A stretch of DNA of 46,709 nucleotides, from assembly GCF_004348335.1 (NCBI RefSeq), contig NZ_SMJW01000026.1, forward strand, positions 1-46,709. The letters run 5' to 3'. The notes below the pieces were generated by a model that was not told where the DNA came from, ran no database searches, and saw only the letters and a program-made list of their open reading frames with translations. Position 1 is the stretch's first letter. Every line of letters begins with the position of its first letter. The position numbers and the translations under genes are program-made. Source of the DNA: Actinomadura bangladeshensis. Lineage in GTDB: Bacteria; Actinomycetota; Actinomycetes; Streptosporangiales; Streptosporangiaceae. Positions 1-8,213 of the stretch are shown one piece after another.

Positions 1-97
1 CTCCCCCACCCCGCGCTGAGGTCACCGAAATTCGGGCCGCTACGAACGTCCGTGGGATCTTTGAGAAGCGGCAGGAGCACAGGATTGGGAGATATCG

Positions 98-925
98 GTG
101 GACGCGTCGTCGAGCACACACGCCATCGAGATGCGACCCGATGTGGTGATCAAGCGGTACCGCTCGCGCCGGAATGATGAACCTCGCCGCGAGTGGCTGG
201 CCTTGAACCTGCTTCACGAGCACGCCCGAGGTATCGCACCCGCACCGATCGGCGCCGACCTGGACGCGGAGCCACCGACCGTGGTGATGTCCCGCCTTAG
301 CGGCACTCCGCTGAACTGCGGGCCCGTTGCCGAGTCGGCCGTGGCGGTGGCCAGCGCGGTGGCGCGCGTCCAGGAGGCGGTCCCCTTGCGCACGCTGGCG
401 CATTTGCCTGCCCGCGCAGGGCATCCGCTCGAACTCCTGCGACAGGTTCGGACATGGTGCGCGGCAGTTCAACGTCCTGCCGACGACCCGACGGTGACCG
501 ACGCGCTCCGCGGGGCAGAGGTCTGGCTCCGGCAGCCTGCACTGGAGGCCATGCTCGGGCGTCCGACACGGCCCGTGTTCGGCATCGGTGACGGAAACCT
601 GGCCAACTTCCTCTGGGACGGCACCGAAGTCCGCCTCGTGGACTTCGAGTACTCCGGCCGCAGCGATCGTCCCTACGAGCTGGCCGAACTGACCGAGCAC
701 ATCTCGGTACAGACCGCGAACGGGCCAGGCATGGACAACGTCCTAAAATGTTTCGACCTGGATCCGACGGAGGCCGACAGGATCAAGAACTGCCGGCGCC
801 TTCTCGCCGCGTTCTGGCTGCTGCGGATCATGGGCGACGACAGGGGCGAACCGCGGATCCGCGCGAAAGTCCTGGCGGGCCAGGCGACCCGGCTGCTGAC
901 CTTGCTCGACCAGCCACATCCCTGA
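98..925 (+). CDS. APH/choline-kinase-fold phosphotransferase
   Basis: A 275-aa protein of the aminoglycoside phosphotransferase (APH) superfamily, which transfers the ATP gamma-phosphate to small-molecule hydroxyls. The C-terminal half shows the catalytic-loop region GIGDGNLANFLW (the Brenner-type motif, with Asp and Asn kept and the usual His-Gly replaced) and the metal-binding LVDFEYSG segment. An N-terminal kinase lobe contains VVIKRY (the likely ATP-anchoring Lys). The start is GTG at 98, with purine-rich GGGAGA about 7 bases upstream. The gene stops three bases before the convergent vanJ-like gene, so it is probably a single transcript. The substrate cannot be read from the sequence: antibiotic, sugar and choline/thiamine kinases share this fold. 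The fold is clear; a resistance role is not. Confidence 0.8.
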   Translation: MDASSSTHAIEMRPDVVIKRYRSRRNDEPRREWLALNLLHEHARGIAPAPIGADLDAEPPTVVMSRLSGTPLNCGPVAESAVAVASAVARVQEAVPLRTLAHLPARAGHPLELLRQVRTWCAAVQRPADDPTVTDALRGAEVWLRQPALEAMLGRPTRPVFGIGDGNLANFLWDGTEVRLVDFEYSGRSDRPYELAELTEHISVQTANGPGMDNVLKCFDLDPTEADRIKNCRRLLAAFWLLRIMGDDRGEPRIRAKVLAGQATRLLTLLDQPHP

Positions 926-928
926 CCG

Positions 929-2032
929 TCAAAAGTCGATCGCGGCTGCGACAGGCAGGTGGTCGCTGCCGGTGGCGGGCAGCGACCACGAATTCACCGG
1001 CTCGACGCCTTTAACCAGGATCTGGTCGATGCGCGCCACCGGGAACGTCGCCGGCCAGGTGAAGCCGAAGCCGTCCCCGGCCGTCTCCTGGGTCGAGCGC
1101 ATCTGCGAGGTGAGGGCGGCGAACGCGCGGTCGCCCATGGTGCCGTTCAAGTCGCCGAGCAGCACCACCCGCTTGTTCTGCTCGGCGGCGATGGCCTTGC
1201 CGAGCGCCTGCGCATTCCTGTCACGGTGGACCGTCCAAAAGCCCGCCCTGGGATTCACCCGTGCGGATCCCAGATGAGCCACGTACACCGCCAGCGGCCC
1301 GTGGTCGGTGGTCACGGTGGCGCGCAGCGCCCGGGCGTAGCTCGCCTTGACGTCGGCCGGTTTGGTGGCCGCCAGCGGCCCGTAGTCCGTCTGGATGTCG
1401 ACCGGCCGGACGTCCGACAGCGGAAGCCTGCTCCACAGCCCGACCGTGCCGTGCACCGTGTGGTGCGGGTACGTCTTCGCCAGTTCCCTCTCATAGGTGC
1501 CCTGGGCCTGCCGGGTCAGCTCTTCCAGTGCCAGCACGTCCGCGCCGGACGCGACCAGGGCACGCGCAGTGCCGGACGGGTCGGGGTTGTCGGCGCGGAC
1601 GTTGTGGCTGGCCACGGTGAGATCGCCACCCGGGCCGGACTTGTCGCCGAGCAGCCCACCGAAGAGGTGGAGCCACACCACGACCGGCACCAGCACCGCG
1701 GCCACGCCAGAGGCGGAACGCCGCCACAGCGCCCCGGCCAGCAGCGCCGGGATGAGCAGGCCGAACCACGGCAGGAAGGTCTCCACAAGGCTGCCGAGAT
1801 TGCCGATCCGGTTCGGGATGTTCGCGTGCAGCAGCATGGACAAGCCGAGCAGCAGCGCCAGCGCCACGACGCCCCGGCCACGCTTCCAGGGCCCCGGCTG
1901 CGAGGCGACGCGAATCGCCCGGCGGACGCCCCCACGCCAGTTCCCGGCGCCGACTTGCCCGGTCTCCACCGTGCCCGCCGTGCCCGCCGTGCCCGCCTGC
2001 GCCATCGTCTGAGTTCGTTCACTACCGGTCAC
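929..2032 (-). CDS. vanJ: VanJ-like membrane endonuclease/exonuclease/phosphatase-family protein
   Basis: A 367-aa protein with a short Ala/Gly/Thr-rich cytoplasmic head, three hydrophobic segments (about residues 55-140) and a C-terminal EEP domain. The domain shows the family's metal/catalytic blocks: SHN, ALEELT, LLGDLNG, ARIDQ and terminal GSDHLP. Streptomyces VanJ has this architecture, with the catalytic domain outside the membrane. It is known to confer teicoplanin resistance and is proposed to act on undecaprenyl pyrophosphate; transfer of that role here is inference. GTG at 2032 is preferred because it overlaps the TGA of the vanY-like gene as GTGA, implying translational coupling. 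An ATG at 2005 is the alternative. It lies beside vanY- and vanRS-like genes, which supports the assignment over a generic EEP protein. Confidence 0.8.
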   Translation of the reverse strand: MTGSERTQTMAQAGTAGTAGTVETGQVGAGNWRGGVRRAIRVASQPGPWKRGRGVVALALLLGLSMLLHANIPNRIGNLGSLVETFLPWFGLLIPALLAGALWRRSASGVAAVLVPVVVWLHLFGGLLGDKSGPGGDLTVASHNVRADNPDPSGTARALVASGADVLALEELTRQAQGTYERELAKTYPHHTVHGTVGLWSRLPLSDVRPVDIQTDYGPLAATKPADVKASYARALRATVTTDHGPLAVYVAHLGSARVNPRAGFWTVHRDRNAQALGKAIAAEQNKRVVLLGDLNGTMGDRAFAALTSQMRSTQETAGDGFGFTWPATFPVARIDQILVKGVEPVNSWSLPATGSDHLPVAAAIDF

Positions 2033-2700
2033 TGCTGCATCCTCGGGTCTTGAGTGGGGTCGGCGTACATGTGCGGGCAGCCACGATCGATCGCTTTGGG
2101 GCGCAATTCGTAGTGCCAGGGCTCGTTCCTGTAGATCTGACACAACCCGTACACGGCACCGTGCCGGGACAACCACGACGCCGCATCGGGGCGCCCGATG
2201 TCCACCGCGTCCCCTGATACGTGAGAGGACGTGGCCGCGGTGGCCACCCATCGGGCGGCCTCTTCCTCGGACCCGTACTTGGACACCGCGTCGCGGAGAA
2301 GCCGGTTCTGGTACTCCGCGGAGCGCCAGCCGCTGTTGACGTGGAACGTGACGCCATCGTCCGCGGCGTCCGTCGCGGCCTGGCGCAACGCACTGAGCAG
2401 TTCCGGATCAAGGTTGGCGACGGCCGGGAACCGGTCATCGAAGACCGTCACACCGTCGGGGACGACACCGTCCGCCTTGCCGATGCGCTCCCTGCGTGGA
2501 GCCTTCGAGGGCGGCGCAGCCAGGAAGGACGAGGGCGGCGCGGGCGAGGCGGACTCCATGGGTGGTGACGGTGAAGAGGTGTTCCTCGGCTGATGGCCGA
2601 GCGTCGAGATGATCGCCGCGATGACGACCATCAGGCCGATGACGAGAGGCCACCGAAACCGGCGGATCGTCGTTCGTGCCGATGGTGGGGTTCGAGGCAT
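2029..2700 (-). CDS. vanY: VanY-type D-alanyl-D-alanine carboxypeptidase (M15 family)
   Basis: A 223-aa protein with an N-terminal membrane anchor (about residues 17-38), a Ser/Pro-rich linker and an M15B peptidase domain. Zinc-ligand motifs are present as SSHVSGDAVDIG (His and Asp ligands) and NEPWHYEL (catalytic Glu and His ligand). The substrate-pocket motif NSGWRS is also visible. VanY enzymes remove the terminal D-Ala from peptidoglycan precursors outside the membrane, which lowers glycopeptide binding. ATG at 2700 is chosen; a TTG twelve bases upstream is possible. It is coupled by a GTGA overlap to the vanJ-like gene downstream and diverges from vanR. The family is certain; the role in glycopeptide response is inferred from the neighbours. 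Confidence 0.88.
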   Translation of the reverse strand: MPRTPPSARTTIRRFRWPLVIGLMVVIAAIISTLGHQPRNTSSPSPPMESASPAPPSSFLAAPPSKAPRRERIGKADGVVPDGVTVFDDRFPAVANLDPELLSALRQAATDAADDGVTFHVNSGWRSAEYQNRLLRDAVSKYGSEEEAARWVATAATSSHVSGDAVDIGRPDAASWLSRHGAVYGLCQIYRNEPWHYELRPKAIDRGCPHMYADPTQDPRMQQ

Positions 2701-2786
2701 GGCGCCAGTCAAGGCGGCGGTGTGTTGCCGGCGCGTATGCGGTTTTCGATACGCCGACGATATGCCGCGGCTCGTAGCTTGAGAGG
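2701..2786. promoter_or_regulatory. Divergent vanY/vanR intergenic promoter region
   Basis: An 86-bp gap separates the divergent vanY-like and vanR-like starts and must hold both promoters. The vanR start is preceded by a GAGAGG ribosome binding site directly before the ATG. No clear VanR-type direct repeat could be recognised by eye. Control of the module by VanR is inference from the arrangement. Confidence 0.45.
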
Positions 2787-3482
2787 ATGCGTGTGCTGAT
2801 AGTCGAGGACGAGCCCTACATGGCGGAGGCCATCCGCGACGGACTCCGCCTGGAAGCGATCGCCGCCGACATCGCGGGGGACGGCGACACCGCGCTGGAA
2901 CTGCTGAGCGTCAACGCCTACGACATCGCGATTCTCGACCGCGACATCCCCGGACCGTCCGGTGACGAGATCGCCGAACGCATCGTCGCCTCCGGGAGCG
3001 GCATGCCGATCATCATGCTCACGGCGGCCGACCGACTGGACGACAAGGCGTCCGGCTTCGAACTCGGCGCCGACGACTACCTGACGAAGCCCTTCGAACT
3101 GCAGGAACTCGCGCTCAGGCTCAGGGCCCTGGACCGCAGGCGCGCCCACAGCAGGCCCCCCGTGCGGGAGATCGCGGGCCTGCGGCTGGACCCGTTCCGC
3201 AGGGAGGTCTACCGGGACGGCCGCTACGTCGCGCTGACCAGGAAGCAGTTCGCCGTCCTCGAAGTCCTCGTCGCGGCCGAAGGCGGCGTCGTCAGCGCGG
3301 AGGAACTCCTGGAACGGGCATGGGACGAGAACGCCGACCCGTTCACCAACGCCGTCCGCATCACCGTCTCGGCGCTGCGCAAGCGTCTCGGCGAACCCTG
3401 GGTCATCGCCACCGTGCCGGGCGTCGGCTACCGCATCGACACACCGCCCGGCACGGGACGTGAAGGAGCCGAGCGTGAATAG
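2787..3482 (+). CDS. vanR: VanR-like OmpR-family response regulator
   Basis: A 231-aa two-component response regulator. The receiver domain (residues 1 to about 115) has the acidic pocket EDE at 7-9, phospho-acceptor Asp51 in AILDRDIPG, the conserved Thr of MLTAAD and the Lys of DDYLTKPFE. The C-terminal winged helix (about 125-220) has the OmpR/PhoB signature ending GVGYRID. It overlaps the vanS start by eight bases, so the two are co-translated. The VanS partner resembles Streptomyces VanS closely, so the likely role is to activate glycopeptide-response genes, including the divergent vanY-vanJ pair. The exact regulon is inference. Confidence 0.88.
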   Translation: MRVLIVEDEPYMAEAIRDGLRLEAIAADIAGDGDTALELLSVNAYDIAILDRDIPGPSGDEIAERIVASGSGMPIIMLTAADRLDDKASGFELGADDYLTKPFELQELALRLRALDRRRAHSRPPVREIAGLRLDPFRREVYRDGRYVALTRKQFAVLEVLVAAEGGVVSAEELLERAWDENADPFTNAVRITVSALRKRLGEPWVIATVPGVGYRIDTPPGTGREGAERE

Positions 3483-4590
3483 GGCGCCGGGTACGAGCGT
3501 CCGCCTCAAGCTCACCCTCAGCTACGCCGGGTTCCTCATGCTCGCGGGTGCCTTGATACTCACGGCCGTGGGGTTCTACTTCCTGTGGGGCCTGCCCAAC
3601 GGCGCGATCTACACCGATGGTCGCCTCTTCATCAACCGCCGGCTCATCTTGCGTTCGTTCGTCCCGGTCGTGGTCATCGTGCTGGCGTTCCTGCTGGTGT
3701 TCGGTCTCCTGGGCGGCTGGATCCTCGCCGACCGGATGCTCGCCCCCCTGTCCCGGATCACGGACGCCACACGCATGGCCTCGACCGGAGCGCTCTCCCA
3801 ACGGATCCTGCTGCCGGGACGCAGGGACGAGTTCCGCGAACTCGCCGACGCCTTCGACATGATGCTCGCGCGACTCGAGGCACACGTGGCCGCACAGCAG
3901 AGATTCGCGGCGGAGCAGCAGAGATTCGCGGCCAACGCCTCGCATGAGTTGCGCACCCCGCTGGCCATCTCGAAAACGCTTTTGGACGTGGCCCGCACCG
4001 ATCCGGCACGCGACACCGTCGAGATCATCGAACGCCTCCACACCGTCAACACCCGGGCGATCGACCTCACCGAGGCGCTGCTCCTCCTCAGCCGCGCCAG
4101 CCAGCGGTCGTTCACTCGCGAGAACGTCGACCTGTCGCTGCTCGCGGAGGAAGCCACGGAAACGCTCCTGCCCCTGGCGGAAAAGCACCACGTCACCATC
4201 GAGTCCTCCGGTGACATCGCCCCCGTCATCGGCTCGCACGCGCTACTCCTGCAGCTGACCACGAACCTCGTGCACAACGCGATCGTCCACAACCTGCCCG
4301 GCCAGGGCACCGTGTGGGTGAAGACGAGCGTCCGCCCCACGACCGTCATCCTGACCGTCGAGAACACGGGCGAGAAGGTCACCCCACATCTCGCCGCGAC
4401 GCTCACCGAACCATTCCAGCGCGGCACCGAACGCATGCACACCGACCAAGCCGGCGTCGGCCTCGGCCTGGCGATCGTCAAGACAATCGCCCACGCCCAC
4501 GACGGCACCCTGACCCTCACCCCCCGTCCGACAGGCGGCCTCCACATCACCGTAGAACTCCCCGCGATATCCCCGTACACCAACACATGA
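3475..4590 (+). CDS. vanS: VanS-like sensor histidine kinase
   Basis: A 371-aa membrane sensor kinase. Two transmembrane segments (about residues 12-32 and 63-88) flank a short extracytoplasmic loop, followed by a HAMP region and the dimerisation/phosphoacceptor box NASHELRTPLAISKT. The ATPase domain shows the N box (NLVHNAIVHN) and G box (GVGLGLAIVKT). The region from KLTLSYAGFLMLAGA onward and much of the kinase core match what I remember of Streptomyces coelicolor VanS. GTG at 3475 is preferred over GTG 3460 because AAGGAG lies at the correct distance upstream. Family knowledge: VanS detects glycopeptides or their lipid II complex and phosphorylates VanR. The short loop between the two membrane helices is the presumed sensor. 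Confidence 0.88.
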   Translation: MNRAPGTSVRLKLTLSYAGFLMLAGALILTAVGFYFLWGLPNGAIYTDGRLFINRRLILRSFVPVVVIVLAFLLVFGLLGGWILADRMLAPLSRITDATRMASTGALSQRILLPGRRDEFRELADAFDMMLARLEAHVAAQQRFAAEQQRFAANASHELRTPLAISKTLLDVARTDPARDTVEIIERLHTVNTRAIDLTEALLLLSRASQRSFTRENVDLSLLAEEATETLLPLAEKHHVTIESSGDIAPVIGSHALLLQLTTNLVHNAIVHNLPGQGTVWVKTSVRPTTVILTVENTGEKVTPHLAATLTEPFQRGTERMHTDQAGVGLGLAIVKTIAHAHDGTLTLTPRPTGGLHITVELPAISPYTNT

Positions 4591-4751
4591 GACACCGAAA
4601 CCCCGCGGCTGAAAACAGCAGCCTCAGGACCCACCCGCAGGAAGGTCCTCGAACACCGAGCAACCCGGCTACCTGCCCTGCCGGGATAGCGGGCAGAAGC
4701 ACGCCGCATCGACTAGGCCGTCGGTTGCCCACAGGCATCCGGCCGAGCGTG

Positions 4752-5477
4752 CTACCTCTCAAGCTCCGGCAGGACACTGCGATCGCCATCAACTGCCGGA
4801 CCGACACCCTCTGGCAAGGAATTGACGACGGCTGCCACAGCGTCTACCGGGTCGGGATACTCGCCCAGCAGAGTCCCGTCCCGGTCATCGATGACCCGAT
4901 AACTGGCAAGGTTGCCCTGAATGTAGGGGACGTCTCTGCTGAACGGGTATCCGGTACAACGACTGAAATGCAGCCTCGTACCATGGTGGCTCAACCAGGG
5001 GAATAGCTGCGCGAGCTCCGGCCTGGCGGCTGCAGCATTGAGTACGTCCCTGACGTAGTCGGCTCCAGGATCCGCGTCCAGAAGCTGCCACTTCACCGCC
5101 ACCGCATCCCCACTTTCGCGAGCTTCTGCGAGACGCTCATAGGCCATGAACGGCCAACGGCTGTGGGCCTCGGCGAGCGATATACCATCGTGCCATGCCG
5201 CGACGAACCGGGTCACCGCGTCCAGGTCCGGGGTATTTCCGGAAATCCAGAGAGCACCCATACGCCATACGCTGACGATGAACACGCGCAACTTTGCGCC
5301 AACCATTATCCGAACATCACCGTGATCCGTCCGAACAACAGCGGATATCATATCGTCAGTTTGCCAGTTTGCACGGCTTATTCTCCAGGGCACCCCCGAC
5401 CTTCTCGCCCGAACCTCGACGGCACGCCCGATACTGCCGGCCGCCATGACGTCCGGATACAGGCGATCAGTCGGCAC
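4752..5477 (-). CDS. DUF6193-like putative immunity protein of cassette D
   Basis: A 241-aa cytosolic-looking protein. The C-terminal part (LFPWLSH, HFSRCT, DVPYI, YRVIDD, DAVAAVVNSLP) matches the pattern I remember for DUF6193, an actinobacterial family with little functional data. The start is taken at GTG 5477, which has GGGAGA about five bases upstream and overlaps the stop of the upstream toxin tip; an ATG at 5504 would overlap further. A second protein of the same family (9646-10353) also sits immediately after an Rhs tip with a similar motif. The immunity role is therefore inferred from position and paired homology. Base composition is lower in GC than the flanking chromosomal genes. 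Confidence 0.7.
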   Translation of the reverse strand: MPTDRLYPDVMAAGSIGRAVEVRARRSGVPWRISRANWQTDDMISAVVRTDHGDVRIMVGAKLRVFIVSVWRMGALWISGNTPDLDAVTRFVAAWHDGISLAEAHSRWPFMAYERLAEARESGDAVAVKWQLLDADPGADYVRDVLNAAAARPELAQLFPWLSHHGTRLHFSRCTGYPFSRDVPYIQGNLASYRVIDDRDGTLLGEYPDPVDAVAAVVNSLPEGVGPAVDGDRSVLPELER

Positions 5478-6163
5478 CCGGTCTCCCGACGTAGAGAGGC
5501 TCATCCATGTGCCGCATCCCCATCATCGAACTCCAATCGGGCATGGGCATCGGCAATTCCTTCCTTCCCTGATAGAACTTGACGGAACTCCACGACCGCT
5601 GCCCGTTGACCACAGAACGCGCAATCCAGGATATCTCTTCGTCGGTTGCACTCGCCTCATAGAGCGCCGGCCTCAACCCTCTCTTGGCCATTTCGGCGAA
5701 TCCGTCTCTCAGGCCGTCCATGTTCACATGGACGGTACCCTCTCCTCGGCCGATGAACTTCTCGACCAGCGGTCTCCAGTAGCCGGGCTGCTCACCCTTC
5801 TCCCGGTTCGGAGGGCCGTAGTGCTTAGCGTTGACGCTCCTCGCAAAAGCCGCCAATCCGCCACTCGGTGCATCCTGCACGCCAAGCGCGAGGTCTTCGC
5901 AGTTGTGGACGAGGACGGGGGTGGTGCCGGCGACTACATAGTAGGTGTGGGGGCCGTTGATGGTCAGGTCGTAGGTGACCTGGGTTGCGGTGTAGCGGTG
6001 GGTCTTCTTGACGGTGGCGGTGGTGCCGTCGGGCTGCTGGAGTTTGTCGCCCGGCTTGATGTGGGCCGCGTCTACGAAGGCCGACTGCGCGATGTCGTAG
6101 ACGAGTAGGTGCCTGTGGCGGCCGACGCGGCCGAGGGATCGCGGCCGGTCGCGACGGTCAGGT
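5467..6163 (-). CDS. Orphan Rhs tip D: partial HINT domain plus toxin
   Basis: An open frame without an evident start encodes a decayed HINT fragment (recognisable from DIAQSAFVDAAHIK through the junction VLVHNC), followed by about 150 residues of a distinct C-terminal domain ending GRPGAD. The tip contains KHYGPP, VHVNMDGLRDGFAEM and EISWIARSVVNGQRSW. The last motif recurs in tip B (MSWVARAVANGERSW), so these are related toxins; I do not recognise the enzymatic class. GTG at 5880 would give a 137-aa product without HINT. Upstream HINT codons are partly deleted near 6,103-6,163. Most likely a displaced tip cassette, silent unless recombined onto an Rhs carrier, paired with the DUF6193-like gene that overlaps its end. 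Confidence 0.7.
5899..6163. repeat. HINT-coding repeat copy D (partial, decayed)
   Basis: About 200 bases from 5899 are nearly the same as the HINT 3' block inside the rhs gene (12003 onward). Similarity then becomes patchy, with deletions, to about 6163. It encodes the C-terminal half of the HINT domain up to the His-Asn-Cys cleavage junction. Confidence 0.8.
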
Positions 6164-6232
6164 CATGAGGTCCTGATCGGCACCCCGGCGAAATTCACCG
6201 CCCCAAGGCCTTTACGAGTCGATTCCGAGGTT

Positions 6233-6460
6233 TCACGGAACACTGCGCACCCAATCTCTCTGCGCAGGGTCGACCGAAGCCGCAACACGCTCGAGAATCT
6301 CAGCGAATTTTTGACGCTCAGCTTCGTTCATCTGATCGAGCTCGAATCCCACGTTCTCCAAGGCATTCACCGCGGCGTGAGAATCCATGCCGAACTTCGC
6401 TGCATCCTCAAGCATCGCCACGACAGAGAGGAGCGCCTTCAAGAGATATTCTTCCACCAC
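6233..6460 (-). CDS. Small putative immunity protein of cassette E
   Basis: A 75-aa, mostly helical, acidic protein of no family I recognise. It begins GTG GTG at 6460, three bases after the stop of orphan tip E, with a GGGGGA stretch a little upstream. The near-zero spacing and strand match the toxin-then-immunity order seen in every other cassette here. The immunity call rests on position only. The gap to the decayed HINT copy of cassette D (about 70 bases) holds nothing recognisable. Confidence 0.55.
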   Translation of the reverse strand: MVEEYLLKALLSVVAMLEDAAKFGMDSHAAVNALENVGFELDQMNEAERQKFAEILERVAASVDPAQRDWVRSVP

Positions 6461-6463
6461 GGC

Positions 6464-6790
6464 TCACCATTCCCCCACCCGGACCAAAGTTCCCGTCACT
6501 CCCCACTCGGCAAGGAGCGCCTTGGCCTGGTCGACCTTCTTCTGAGAAGGCAGCTCGTACACTGCCTGGAATCCATGATGTTTGGCCACGGCCGCTTGCC
6601 GCTCCGCTTCGTCCTTGCCAAATCTCGTCAATCCAAGCTTCCGGTCGATGGCCTCGTCACCGAACGCGGAATCGAATTTGGCCGTGATAACGGAGCCATC
6701 CTCGCCCGGCGCAGGAAGACCCTGCCCCGCAAAGGCATCTCGTGCAATGTGCTCTAACGCCGTCGTGCCGGCAGCTCGGCGACTGCCCCC
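6464..6790 (-). pseudogene. Orphan Rhs tip E, start-less toxin fragment
   Basis: An open frame of about 108 codons with no ATG or GTG at its head encodes a hydrophilic domain. It contains TALEHIARDAFAGQG, ITAKFDSAFGDEAIDR, LGLTRFGKDEAERQA and ends VRVGEW. The composition and alternating charged/aromatic pattern resemble a compact toxin tip, but I do not recognise the fold. It starts immediately after the DUF4265-like gene and has no HINT-coding copy before it, so the recombination arm has been lost or was never present. It reads smoothly into the 75-aa partner. It is annotated as a fragment because no translation start or carrier is visible. Confidence 0.55.
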
Positions 6791-6792
6791 GA

Positions 6793-7293
6793 TCAGTGCG
6801 GTTCGCCAGCAACACTAAATGGCTTTACGTCACTCCATTCCCAATACACCCGCTCAGCCTTTCGCTGCTCCCGAAAGAAGTCCAACAGATCAACGAAAGA
6901 ACTTCCCAATGGCACATCAATGGCCACATGCCGATCGCCGCTCCATTCAAGCAGCAATCCAGCAGTCTCCGCCAGAGACATGATCGTCTTTCGAATGTCG
7001 GCCAGATCGACTACGTTCGGCGCGATAAGCCCTCTCAACGTTCTGTGCCCACGAAGCCGCACTATTTCGACCAAAAAGCCTTCCTCGTCGACTCTTGCGA
7101 TGTCGAACAAGGAGGCCCCATAGAATCTGAACGGGATGCACTGAAGCTGGAAGAGGCCGTCACCACAAGGGCCCAGCCACACTTGCTCAAGAAGCCCAGC
7201 AAAGCCGAAACTCGCCAGATCGACCATTGCAATGTACTGGTCTTCTGAGATTATCGTCGGTTCCTCATGCACGATATACATGCGATTACTCAT
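6793..7293 (-). CDS. DUF4265-like putative immunity protein of the HNH cassette
   Basis: A 166-aa protein. The central stretch QVWLGPCGDGLFQLQCIPF, followed by a Gly-Ala-Ser/Asp turn and GHRTLRG, fits the DUF4265 pattern (a tryptophan, LGDG, then an NIPF-like element) as I remember it. ATG at 7293 has GGACGAG upstream and is preferred; ATG at 7308 is also in frame. It lies 77 bases after the HNH toxin tip on the same strand, in the usual immunity position. Composition is AT-richer than the chromosomal genes nearby, as for the other immunity genes here. Immunity function is inferred. Confidence 0.62.
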   Translation of the reverse strand: MSNRMYIVHEEPTIISEDQYIAMVDLASFGFAGLLEQVWLGPCGDGLFQLQCIPFRFYGASLFDIARVDEEGFLVEIVRLRGHRTLRGLIAPNVVDLADIRKTIMSLAETAGLLLEWSGDRHVAIDVPLGSSFVDLLDFFREQRKAERVYWEWSDVKPFSVAGEPH

Positions 7294-7370
7294 TGACTCG
7301 TCCGGCATCCATGGTTGACTTCACAGCCCTTGGCCTGGGCCGAGACTCCCCGCGCCTAGGCCAAGGTATT

Positions 7371-8072
7371 CTATGGCACGACGTATGGGCCGATACCGTA
7401 AGTGGCCGCCCAGCCCTGTCTCATACTACTCGGCCACCAGGGAGGGGGCCAGGATCCCGTGTAGTTGGGCGACGGCGTTTTCGGCGCCACACGATCGCGT
7501 TTCGAACTATTGCATCGCCGACAGGCGGGCGTCGTATTTGAGTCGGTCAGATCCCCGTTCCCGACCCTCGGTTCAACATGGTCGATGGCCTGCGCAGGAT
7601 TGGTCCTGCAGTAAGAGCACAGCGGAGGAGTGGAGCCCGGCGGAGCGTTAACGCCGACTTTGTAGTCTCGAAGCATCGATGTGGGTATCTCCTCCCCTGC
7701 CCCCCGACCTCCGGACGACCGGACGGAATGTCATAAATCTCATTACCGCCGTTTACCACGCATGCGATCGGATCATTTATGTTGTGGACGAGGACTGGGG
7801 TTGTGCCGGCGACCACGTAGTAGGTGTGGGGGCCGTTGATGGTCAGGTCGTAGGTGACCTGGGTTGCGGTGTAGCGATGTGCCTTCTGGACGGTGGCGGT
7901 GGTGCCGTCGGGCTGTTGGAGCTTGTCGCCCGACTTGATGTGGGCCGCGTCTACGAAGGCCGACTGCGTGATGTCGTAGAAGGGGTGGGTCGCGGTGGTG
8001 GTGAGGGCGGCCGGAAGCCCGCGGCCCGGATGGCTCGTCGCGAGCGTCAGGTCGCCATGGCCATGGTCGCGA
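7371..8072 (-). pseudogene. Orphan Rhs tip C: partial HINT plus HNH nuclease, frameshifted
   Basis: Upstream codons encode the C-terminal half of the HINT domain ending TPVLVHNIND (the usual Cys after His-Asn is Ile here). The frame continues to about 7,690 and is then out of register with an HNH endonuclease domain in another frame: CSYCR, then AIDHVEPR, DLTDSNTTPAC and CNSSK, with paired Cys-x-x-Cys motifs and the His of the HNH core. One base appears to be missing in a G-rich run near 7,695-7,705. Restoring it would join HINT to the nuclease through EIPTSMLRDYKVG. HNH tips degrade DNA in many polymorphic toxins. As written the cassette is broken, unless the run is a sequencing error. Confidence 0.75.
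7781..8072. repeat. HINT-coding repeat copy C (partial)
   Basis: About 290 bases match the rhs HINT 3' block, starting at the cleavage junction and fading out near 8072 (the last matching stretch is around TGGTCGCGAC). It differs more from the rhs copy than copy B does. IS66 inserted about 140 bases beyond its far end. Confidence 0.8.
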
Positions 8073-8205
8073 CCGGGCCGCAGATAACCCTCTGAACGGT
8101 TGCATAAGACTGAAATCAGCCGTGTTCTGCTGCAGTTGCGCCATGACGTCAGAATTACATGGCCACACTGGACTGCCTGGTCAACATGCCTCGAAATGCC
8201 AGATA

Positions 8206-8213
8206 GAGCGGCA
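8206..8213. repeat. Left 8-bp target site duplication of the IS66-type element
   Basis: GAGCGGCA lies immediately outside the left inverted repeat and is repeated exactly at 9468-9475. Eight bases is the duplication size known for IS66-family insertions. Confidence 0.9.

Noticed and set aside
4591..4751. A GC-rich imperfect hairpin (around 4672-4695) after vanS as a terminator
   Set aside because: The stem is short and bulged with no T-run; too weak to annotate.
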